From: CAZRRV01 sp964406705
GTDB lineage: Bacteria > Bacillota > Clostridia > Oscillospirales > Acutalibacteraceae
NCBI GenBank assembly: GCA_964406705.1
Contig: CAYOSS010000017.1
Location: forward strand, 1-28,749
DNA: 28,749 bases
Direction: 5' to 3'
Shown: piece after piece, positions 1-5,814 of the stretch
Layout: every line of letters begins with the position of its first letter
How positions within the stretch are numbered: the first letter of the stretch is position 1
Translations under genes and position numbers: made by a program
Notes under the pieces: model-generated
Database searches by the model: none
What the model saw: the letters and a program-made list of their open reading frames with translations, nothing else
What the model was told of the DNA's origin: nothing

Positions 1-18
1 GCCGCGGGGGCCCCTTAT

Positions 19-312
19 GAAAAGCGGACAGAAAAGAAGTTCAGCGCGCCGGCCTACTTCTATGCCGAACGCTGAGAGGTTACGGGGTAGCCGCCTCTTC
101 TCCGCCGCCCTTGTGCTCACGAGGGTAGCCCGGAGATACCCCCGGCGCCGGTTCGGGCAGCCTTGCCGTGTTCATTCCCGGCTCGCAGAGTCGGATGCAA
201 AAGGCTCGGTGGTTAGGGTAAGCTCGCCGCTATCGAACTGAGCTCGGCTCTTGTGGGGTAGCTTTTTTGCTTGTCGGTCGGAGTGGGCTCGCAGATATGC
301 AGGGAACCTCCC
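19..312 (+). repeat. Left arm of a ~750-bp imperfect inverted repeat
   Basis: Read on the plus strand, this arm matches the reverse complement of 478-765. The outer 77 nt (19-95, beginning GAAAAGCGGACAGAAAAG) pair with 690-765 with only about four differences including one indel. A second strong block, about 120-208, pairs with about 577-664. Similarity is weaker towards the centre (about 209-312) but still visible. Within the arm the short words GGGTAGCC and GCTCGCAG recur, so the arm itself seems built from smaller units. Confidence 0.75.
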
Positions 313-477
313 TCCCGTGCGGGGGACAAGCCACTGTGTCCTCCCGGTAAACGGGGCGGAGCCGGAACTACCGATAACCGCTGGGCTGTCCTGTGAACCA
401 CAGCGCTCCCGAAACAGGGACTGCCTGTCGCCGCCGGGTTACCCCTCGTGCCGGCGAACCTCCGGGCTTCCGGCAAT

Positions 478-765
478 GAGGTTTGCTGCACACCCGCGAG
501 CTGTCTCCGACCTGCGGGCAAAGGCTACCCGGAAGCGCCGAGTTCTGAACGATAGCTGCGAGCTTGCCCCAACCTGCGAGCCTTTTGCATCCGACTCTGC
601 GAGGCGGGAATGAATACGGCAGGGTCCCGGAGCCGGCGCCGGCGGGATCTCCGGGCTACCCTCGTAGGCGCAAGACCTGCCGCACAGGTGGCGGCTACCC
701 CATAACCTCTCAGCGTTCGGCGTAGAAGAGGCCGGCGCGCTGAACTTCTTTTCTGTCCGCTTTTC
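478..765 (-). repeat. Right arm of the same inverted repeat
   Basis: This is the reverse-complement partner of 19-312. The two arms are separated by about 165 bp (313-477) that show only faint remaining symmetry. The outermost ~77 bp are the best conserved, which resembles the terminal inverted repeats of a non-autonomous mobile element. I could not find a matching target-site duplication, since the left edge lies only 18 nt inside the window. Confidence 0.75.
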
Positions 766-790
766 TTCTTTCAGCCGCGCCAATCGGCGC

Positions 791-838
791 AGAGAAGAAA
801 AGCGGACATCGTTCCCCAGCCGCGCTGGGAAAAATTAG
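791..838 (+). repeat. Direct repeat copy 1 (AGAGAAGAAAAGCGGACA type)
   Basis: The copy begins AGAGAAGAAAAGCGGACA and continues, after a few variable bases, into CCAGCCGCGCTGGGAAAA, which contains the hairpin-forming CCAGC-cgc-GCTGG. The same arrangement recurs 130 bp downstream at 921. The first part is also the outer edge of the large inverted repeat, so these copies probably belong to the same family. Confidence 0.7.
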
Positions 839-859
839 AAAACCTCCCCGCGAAGCGGG
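828..859 (-). terminator. Possible minus-strand terminator beyond the HAD gene
   Basis: Read on the minus strand there is a small hairpin CCCGC-TTC-GCGGG (847-859), followed by GAGGTTTTCTAATTTTT (to about 830). The stem is only 5 bp and it lies about 150 nt beyond the HAD stop codon, so it is a modest candidate for the end of the glutaminase-like/HAD transcript. Confidence 0.35.
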
Positions 860-920
860 ATAAAGACTCCCGGAAACGGGCGAAGCCAAAGGCAAGGGGA
901 TTGCCGAGCCATTCCGGCGA

Positions 921-968
921 AGAGAAGAAAAGCGGACACGCTGTCCAGCCGCGCTGGGAAAAGCGGGA
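921..968 (+). repeat. Direct repeat copy 2 (AGAGAAGAAAAGCGGACA type)
   Basis: This is the second copy of the repeat at 791. The first 18 bases are identical, and it has the same CCAGC-cgc-GCTGG small palindrome followed by GGAAAA. The sequence after each copy is GC-rich and only loosely similar, so what survives is a pair of diverged units with a 130-bp period. Confidence 0.7.
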
Positions 969-1009
969 AAGGCACCCTCGCGCCAGCGGGAAGAAGCTCC
1001 CCCGAAGCG

Positions 1010-1732
1010 TCAGCTGCCGGCTACCCTGCCATCCTCAATATATCGCAGCAGATCCCCGAAATCGCCGTGCGGGTACCGCGATATATCCGCGCCGTCGCGG
1101 TTAATCAGGCACCGCGTTATGAAGAACACGCCTAATCCGGCGGGGACGGCGGCGAGGTCCTCCCGCATATCGTTACCGACCATCAGGGTCTCTCCCGGTT
1201 CCGCGGCGAGCCGCCCCGTGAACTCGGTGAAATAGGCGGGGTTCGGCTTGCAGAACCGGGAGTTTTCGTAGTCGCTGACAAACTCGAACTCGTCGTACGA
1301 CAGCCCCGCCCATTCGATCCTGTGCCGCATTGCGTTTCGCGGGAAGACCGGGTTGGTGGCGAGGGCCACTCTGTAGCCCCTCGCCTTCAGCTCGCGGACC
1401 GCCGCGGCGGCGCCTGGGTCGAAGCCGCAGTACCGCCGCGCCTCCGAGAACCTCCCGTCGTAGAACGCGTCGATCGCGGGCTTGTCCCGCCGGGCGGCGT
1501 CCTCTCCGTAGACACCGGCGAAATATTCCCAGAACACCTCCGAGTTGAGCCGGGAGCCGTCGTTCTTCATCATAGCGACGGTGCCGCCGAGTATTGTTTT
1601 GCGCAAAAGCCCCGGCTCGTACCCGCGCGGGGCCAGCTCCTCCCCTAACAGCGAGAAGTACCCGTCCGTGAACTCGTCCTGGTCGAGCGGGAGAAGGGTC
1701 CCGTCCAAGTCGAAGAGTACCGTTTTAAGCAT
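1010..1732 (-). CDS. HAD-superfamily hydrolase
   Basis: This 240-residue haloacid-dehalogenase-fold protein is probably a cytoplasmic phosphatase of small phosphorylated metabolites. All four HAD motifs are visible: the nucleophile motif DLDGT near residue 8, the Thr motif in ALATN near residue 125, the Lys in CKPNP near residue 165, and the acidic motif GNDMREDL near residue 187. A helical cap domain lies between motifs I and II, as in subfamily IA enzymes. The start ATG is preceded by GGAGGAATAAA and sits one base after the stop of the upstream glutaminase-like gene, so the two are surely co-transcribed and probably translationally coupled. The substrate cannot be read from the sequence. 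The pairing suggests a role in the same catabolic route as its neighbour, which is inference only. Confidence 0.9.
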   Translation of the reverse strand: MLKTVLFDLDGTLLPLDQDEFTDGYFSLLGEELAPRGYEPGLLRKTILGGTVAMMKNDGSRLNSEVFWEYFAGVYGEDAARRDKPAIDAFYDGRFSEARRYCGFDPGAAAAVRELKARGYRVALATNPVFPRNAMRHRIEWAGLSYDEFEFVSDYENSRFCKPNPAYFTEFTGRLAAEPGETLMVGNDMREDLAAVPAGLGVFFITRCLINRDGADISRYPHGDFGDLLRYIEDGRVAGS

Positions 1733-1733
1733 T

Positions 1734-3623
1734 TTATTCCTCCGTACCGTCGCGTTTAATCAGCAGCCTCATAAACAGCGCCCCCTGCACCGAGCGGTTG
1801 CGGAAGCCCACCGCCCCCGCCGTGTCGGCGTAGTACCAGTCGCACATCGGGACGCGGTCGTGAGTGGTGTTGTAGGCGCTCCACACGAGCTTCACTATTC
1901 GCCTGAACTCACGTTTGTCGGCGAACATAGCCGCGGCCCAGAGTTCCCAGTCGGATTTTGTATATGTCTTTCTGCTGTCGAGGGGCACTCCGTAGGGGAG
2001 TGTCTCTTTTTTGTACCTGGCGCACTCTCCGGCGTAGAACTCCTCCGGGAAAAGGCCCGCCCCCCAGACCCTGTCCCACACCGCGTTGTACTTAAGCGAG
2101 AACGTGCCGGGCTTGTCGTAGGCGAGCCGGGTGCCGCCCGCCTCGTCCGCCGCTCGGGCTAATATGGATTTCGCGAGAGAACGCGTCCTTTCCTCTAACT
2201 TATTCGCCTCGTCCCCCTCGCCCGCGTAGCGCAGGATTTTAGAGAAGCCGTATATCCCCATCGCGGCCTTTATCGAGAGGTTGACGTTGTGTGGGAGCCT
2301 GCCCGCGAAGTCGTCCGTGCAAAGCTGGCTGCCGGGGTCCTCGCCGTACTTGATAAGGTAGTCACACCACCTCCGCAGGGTGGGAAGATACGGCAGGGCG
2401 AAGCCGGCGCCGTCGTCCGCGTCGCATATCGCCCCTAACAGGATCAGCATATTCCCGCTTTCCTCCACCGGCATCTGCCCCTCGATTTTGCCGGGGTAGT
2501 AGCGCTGCCCGTCCACCACGGGGTAGCGGCCCACGTCGTGAGGAGCGAAATCGAACTCCCAGGCGGGGCTTTCGGCGAACCTCATCACCGGGCGGATCAT
2601 AGCCTTTAACAGCTCGGGGTTGTACTTTAGGAATATCGGCGACGACGGGTAGATTATGTCCACCGTGCCCGCGCACCCGTTCGAGAAGCATTCCTTGGAG
2701 ATGTAAACGGGCTCGCCGTTCTCGTCCGTCACCAGTTTATGCGCCGCCATCACCTGCCGGTAGGCGAGCAGCAGCAGTTCGGCGTACTCCTCTCCCCCCG
2801 CCGCCGCGGCCTCGGTCCGCAGATTCCGGGAGAAGCCGTCGCAGCGGCGCTTTACGGCGGGGTAATCCTCCGCCGCCTCCAGAAGAACGTCGGTAATCGT
2901 CCGCCCGTCCTTCTTCCAGTAGGCGGGGGCGGGGTAGCCGAAGTAGAGTATGGAGCTTATGTCGTCGTAGGCGAAGAGGAACAGCGCGTCGGGGGAGAGT
3001 TCTTTCTCCGCCCAAACCGAGCTCATCCCGCCCCTCACCCCGTCGCCGACCCTGCCGCCGCCCTTCGCCGCTAAGTAGAACCAGCCCCAGTCAATGCGGA
3101 TGTCGTCCCCCTCGCGCCCTAAGACTTTCTGCTCCCCGTTGCCCATTTTTACCGCGGCGAGGCCCGGCGCGGTCACGTACCGCGTCACGACCCGGCTTTC
3201 GCCTTTTAGGTTTAGAGCCAACTCCTCGCTACAGGTGAAGCGGATCCTCACGGAATGCTCCGCCCCGTCCTCGCTCCCGTAAGATACGCGGCAGTAGACC
3301 ACGGGCCGGGAGGCGAGGTAGAGGTCGTCCGCCAAAAGGGGAGAGGTGAAGCTGACGGCGAGCCGCGCCCCCGCCGCCCTGTAGCGGAGGGTTGTCGTAA
3401 ACGCGTCCGCTTCCGCGCCGAGGTACTCCATATCGGGGATTTTTTCTTCGCCGGGGTTCTCGCCTAAGAAGTTGTATTCCACGCCGTCAATCCATGCCCT
3501 GCCCCATATCGAGTTGGGCTTGCCGGTCCAGTGGACGGTCGCCCGGAAAGGGGAGTCCTCCATCCACACGGAAAAATACGGGTCGACGGTTATAAGCGGC
3601 GTCGCCGGTAAACGCATTTTCAT
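1734..3623 (-). CDS. DUF4965/'glutaminase A'-family protein
   Basis: The protein has 629 residues and the domain order of the fungal secreted glutaminase GtaA family. An N-terminal DUF4964-like segment (PATPLITVDPYFSVW, residues 6-20, with HWTGK shortly after) leads into a DUF5127-like beta-rich region. A DUF4965 core follows at roughly residues 285-460 (YPSSPIFLKYNPELL, FAPHDVGRYP, MPVEESGNM), then a DUF1793-like alpha-helical C-terminus (about 465-620). There is no signal peptide, unlike the fungal enzymes, so it should be cytoplasmic. The fold resembles alpha/alpha-toroid glycoside hydrolases, and 'glutaminase' is a name carried over from the fungi, so the true substrate may be a glycan. 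The start ATG follows AGAGGGA by nine bases, and a good promoter lies 80-110 bp upstream. It forms an operon with the HAD gene. Confidence 0.85.
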   Translation of the reverse strand: MKMRLPATPLITVDPYFSVWMEDSPFRATVHWTGKPNSIWGRAWIDGVEYNFLGENPGEEKIPDMEYLGAEADAFTTTLRYRAAGARLAVSFTSPLLADDLYLASRPVVYCRVSYGSEDGAEHSVRIRFTCSEELALNLKGESRVVTRYVTAPGLAAVKMGNGEQKVLGREGDDIRIDWGWFYLAAKGGGRVGDGVRGGMSSVWAEKELSPDALFLFAYDDISSILYFGYPAPAYWKKDGRTITDVLLEAAEDYPAVKRRCDGFSRNLRTEAAAAGGEEYAELLLLAYRQVMAAHKLVTDENGEPVYISKECFSNGCAGTVDIIYPSSPIFLKYNPELLKAMIRPVMRFAESPAWEFDFAPHDVGRYPVVDGQRYYPGKIEGQMPVEESGNMLILLGAICDADDGAGFALPYLPTLRRWCDYLIKYGEDPGSQLCTDDFAGRLPHNVNLSIKAAMGIYGFSKILRYAGEGDEANKLEERTRSLAKSILARAADEAGGTRLAYDKPGTFSLKYNAVWDRVWGAGLFPEEFYAGECARYKKETLPYGVPLDSRKTYTKSDWELWAAAMFADKREFRRIVKLVWSAYNTTHDRVPMCDWYYADTAGAVGFRNRSVQGALFMRLLIKRDGTEE

Positions 3624-3700
3624 TTAGTCACATCCCTCTATAATTTGCCACTTTGCCGGGCGGTCAAGGTCCGCTCCCGCTATATTGTGGCGCCGTTACC

Positions 3701-3729
3701 ATTGTACCACAAGATGTGTAGCTTGTCCA
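3701..3729 (-). promoter_or_regulatory. Sigma-A promoter of the glutaminase-like/HAD operon
   Basis: On the minus strand, TGGACA (3729-3724) and TACAAT (3706-3701) are separated by exactly 17 bp. Transcription would start near 3694, giving a leader of about 70 nt before the ATG at 3623. The box lies back to back with the mraZ promoter, with 28 bp between the two -35 boxes. Confidence 0.75.
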
Positions 3730-3757
3730 GAATTTTCAAAAAAATCAAAATTTGGGG

Positions 3758-3786
3758 TTGCAATTTTGCCGTTTATTCGGTATAAT
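3758..3786 (+). promoter_or_regulatory. Sigma-A promoter of the dcw (mraZ) operon
   Basis: TTGCAA (3758-3763), a 17-bp spacer, and a perfect TATAAT (3781-3786). Transcription should start near 3793, about 160 nt before the mraZ ATG. The start site lies right at the candidate MraZ boxes, as expected for autorepression. Confidence 0.8.
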
Positions 3787-3790
3787 TGAG

Positions 3791-3834
3791 GGTGAAAAGT
3801 GGTCTAAGGTGCAATAGCGCTTCCACAAAAGTGG
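3791..3834 (+). promoter_or_regulatory. Candidate MraZ operator (GTG-repeat boxes)
   Basis: AAAAGTGG occurs at 3795-3802 and again at 3827-3834. A related AAGGTG lies at 3806-3811, its GTG exactly 10 bp after the first, and an inverted CCAC sits at 3823-3826. MraZ proteins are known to bind direct repeats of roughly this kind, spaced by about one helical turn, ahead of their own gene. Overlap with the predicted start of transcription fits repression of the dcw operon. Assignment rests on pattern and position. Confidence 0.6.
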
Positions 3835-3852
3835 CGTGATATTTCACCGCGG

Positions 3853-3927
3853 TTGCGGAGCGAAAGCCTACGGCGGCCGAGGAGAGAGAGTTTTCAGCGA
3901 TTGCGGAGAGAAAGTTCACGGAGGACG
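3853..3927 (+). repeat. Imperfect direct repeat in the mraZ leader
   Basis: A 27-nt unit at 3853-3879 (starting TTGCGGAGCGAAAG) recurs at 3901-3927 (TTGCGGAGAGAAAG), with 21 of 27 positions identical and a 48-nt period. It lies between the promoter and the mraZ ATG. The mraZ frame is open through it, giving an Arg-rich string, but no ribosome binding site supports a longer protein. Confidence 0.55.
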
Positions 3928-3951
3928 CGCATAGAAAGGGGGTCGGTCCGG

Positions 3952-4374
3952 ATGTTCTACGGGGAATACCTTCACACGGTGGACAAGAAGGGGAGGATCT
4001 TTCTTCCCGCCAAGCTCCGGGACGATCTCGGCCCCCATTTTATGCTCTGCCGCGGCATCGACGGCAACCGCTGTCTCTGCGTCTACTCCGAAGCCGAGTG
4101 GGAGGAGCTTGACCGCAAGATCCGCTCTTTCCCCGCCGTGAAAGCCGGCAGGCTGCAGCGCTTTCTCTACGCCGGGTCCGTCAAGGCGGAGTGCGACGGG
4201 CAGGGGCGGGTAAATCTCCCGCAGAACCTCCGCGATTACGCCGAGCTTGGCGACGAGGCGTACATCCTCGGTATGTCCTCCCGTCTCGAGATATGGAACA
4301 AGGAGCGCTGGGAAGCGGAGTCCGCCCTCGACACGCCGGAGTCCATAGGCGACATTATGTCGGGGCTCGAGTAA
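3952..4374 (+). CDS. mraZ: Transcriptional regulator MraZ
   Basis: MraZ is a DNA-binding ring-forming protein that controls the division and cell-wall operon it heads. The 140 residues start MFYGEYLHTVDKKGR and contain two SpoVT/AbrB-like swapped-hairpin halves, each with a D-x-x-GR signature: DKKGRIFLPAKLR near residue 10 and DGQGRVNLPQNLR near residue 83. Length is as usual for the family (about 140-150). I chose the ATG at 3952 because MFYGEY is the conserved N-terminus and AAAGGGGG lies about 10 nt upstream. The frame stays open to a TTG at 3853, but that would add an unprecedented Arg-rich extension. The stop codon abuts the rsmH start directly. Confidence 0.95.
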   Translation: MFYGEYLHTVDKKGRIFLPAKLRDDLGPHFMLCRGIDGNRCLCVYSEAEWEELDRKIRSFPAVKAGRLQRFLYAGSVKAECDGQGRVNLPQNLRDYAELGDEAYILGMSSRLEIWNKERWEAESALDTPESIGDIMSGLE

Positions 4375-5328
4375 ATGGAGTTTTCCCACACCCCGGTGCT
4401 GCTGCGCGAGGCCGTGGACGCGCTCGGTATCGACCCCGCCGGGGTGTACTACGACGGGACGGCGGGAGGAGGAGGGCACAGCTTCGCGATAGCGAGCGGG
4501 CTCACCACGGGCCGGCTCGTGGCGTCGGACAGGGACCCGGACGCGGTCGCGGCGGCGGCGAAGCGGCTTGAGGGGCTGCCCGCCACCGTCATACGGGGGG
4601 ATTTTTGCGACGCGCCGGAAATCTTGGCGGGCGCGGGAGTGGACAGGGTGGACGGCGCCTTGTTGGATCTCGGCGTCTCGTCGTATCAGTTTGACGAGCC
4701 GGAGCGCGGCTTTTCCTACAAGGCGGACGCGCCGCTCGATATGAGGATGAGCCGGGAGGGTTTCTCCGCCGCCGACCTCGTGAACACTTACCCCGAGGAG
4801 CAGATAGCCCGGATTTTGCGGGAATACGGCGAGGAGGCGAACGCCCGCCCGATAGCGAGGGCCATCGCGCGGCGAAGAGCGGTAAAGCCCATTACCACCA
4901 CGGGCGAGTTGGCCGGGATAATAGCGGAGAGCGTCCCGGCGGCGGCCCGGAGAGCCGGCCACCCCGCGAGGAGGAGCTTTCAGGCGATACGCATCGCCGT
5001 CAACGGGGAAATAGACCGCCTTCCCGCCGCGCTCTACGGGATATTCGGCGTTCTGAAAACGGGCGGCCGCCTCGCGGTGATAACCTTCCACTCTGTAGAG
5101 GACAGGGCCGTCAAGCGGGTATTCGCGGATCTATGCAAGGGTTGTATTTGCCCGCCGGATTTTCCCGTCTGCAGGTGCGGACGGACACCGGCGGCGAAAA
5201 ATATTTTCAGGGGGCCCGTAACGCCGGGCGGGGAGGAGCTCGAGGCGAACCCGAGGGCGCGCAGCGCGAAGCTCCGGGCGATAGAGAAGACGGGGGAGAG
5301 AGCGTATGAACAATCAAAAGTACTATAA
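4375..5328 (+). CDS. rsmH: 16S rRNA (cytosine1402-N4)-methyltransferase
   Basis: RsmH (formerly MraW) transfers a methyl group from S-adenosylmethionine to N4 of C1402 in 16S rRNA, at the ribosomal P site. The 317 residues carry the family landmarks in order: N-terminal FSHTPVLLREAVDAL, the SAM loop DGTAGGGGHS near residue 28, DLGVSSYQFDEPERGFS near residue 97, PLDMRMS, then SFQAIRIAVNGE and TFHSVEDRAVKR in the C-terminal half. The start ATG immediately follows the mraZ stop, with no strong ribosome binding site of its own, so translation is probably coupled to mraZ. The gene overlaps the next by 23 nt. Confidence 0.97.
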   Translation: MEFSHTPVLLREAVDALGIDPAGVYYDGTAGGGGHSFAIASGLTTGRLVASDRDPDAVAAAAKRLEGLPATVIRGDFCDAPEILAGAGVDRVDGALLDLGVSSYQFDEPERGFSYKADAPLDMRMSREGFSAADLVNTYPEEQIARILREYGEEANARPIARAIARRRAVKPITTTGELAGIIAESVPAAARRAGHPARRSFQAIRIAVNGEIDRLPAALYGIFGVLKTGGRLAVITFHSVEDRAVKRVFADLCKGCICPPDFPVCRCGRTPAAKNIFRGPVTPGGEELEANPRARSAKLRAIEKTGERAYEQSKVL

Positions 5329-5749
5329 CGGCGTGTCGTCCTACGATTTCAGCCTTTTTACCTCGCGTGAGTCCACGGCGAGGAAGCTCCCCGAGTACAC
5401 CGAGCCCCGCTCGAGACAGCGCGACGGGCTGATCGAGATCCCCGAGCTGCGCGAGGGGTCGACGCGCGCCTCCCGCAGGCGCCCCCGCGTGTTCCCGGTA
5501 GTGCTGTTGGCGCTGTTCGTGCTGCTGTTGGTCGCGGTGGAGATATACCTGCGCGCGGAAATCACCGGGCTTAAATCCGAGACCGCCGCGGTGCAAAAGG
5601 AAATCAGCGCGCTCGACAGCCGGGAGACTGGGCTGCAGATGGAGTTCGAGCAGAAGATCTCGTACGGCAGCCTCGAGGAGGCGGCGGGCGAGCTCGGAAT
5701 GGGCAAGCCGGGGCGCGATCAGGTGATATACTTAGAGCCGGAGGAGTAA
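5306..5749 (+). CDS. ftsL: FtsL/DivIC-like bitopic division protein
   Basis: This small single-pass membrane protein (147 residues) belongs to the septal FtsL-DivIC-FtsQ scaffold by position and architecture; FtsL proteins are too divergent for firm motif calls. The cytoplasmic N-terminus (1-60) is polar and basic, with an RRRPR patch just before one transmembrane helix at about 61-82. A coiled coil follows (about 83-117), then a short extracytoplasmic tail containing an ELGM segment like those of FtsL/DivIC. It overlaps the end of rsmH and has a GGGGGAGAG ribosome site. It lies exactly where ftsL is expected, between rsmH and the division transpeptidase. The cytoplasmic part is longer than in Bacillus FtsL. 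Confidence 0.85.
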   Translation: MNNQKYYNGVSSYDFSLFTSRESTARKLPEYTEPRSRQRDGLIEIPELREGSTRASRRRPRVFPVVLLALFVLLLVAVEIYLRAEITGLKSETAAVQKEISALDSRETGLQMEFEQKISYGSLEEAAGELGMGKPGRDQVIYLEPEE

Positions 5750-5814
5750 ACCCGGAGGAATAATCCCGGGGCGGCAAGCGGCGCCGGGGGCGGCTGGGAA
5801 GGGGGCTGACGGAT

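Larger units (their letters stand above)
1..1009. other. Repeat-rich stretch without a credible gene
   Basis: I find no protein-coding gene here. The open frames present on both strands are rich in Arg, Pro and Ser, lack ribosome binding sites and domain motifs, and mirror each other because they lie in the two arms of one inverted repeat. The block holds a ~750-bp imperfect palindrome (19-765), then two diverged direct repeats beginning at 791 and 921. The word AGAAAAGCGGACA or a close variant occurs at least four times, in both orientations. It lies downstream of the HAD gene that ends at 1010. Its nature (structured RNA, mobile-element remnant or repeat family) cannot be settled from this window alone. 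Confidence 0.7.

Noticed and set aside
17..783. Two or three small proteins in the first kilobase
   Set aside because: The frames in the two arms are similar only because the DNA is an inverted repeat. They have low-complexity Arg/Pro/Ser content and no ribosome sites.
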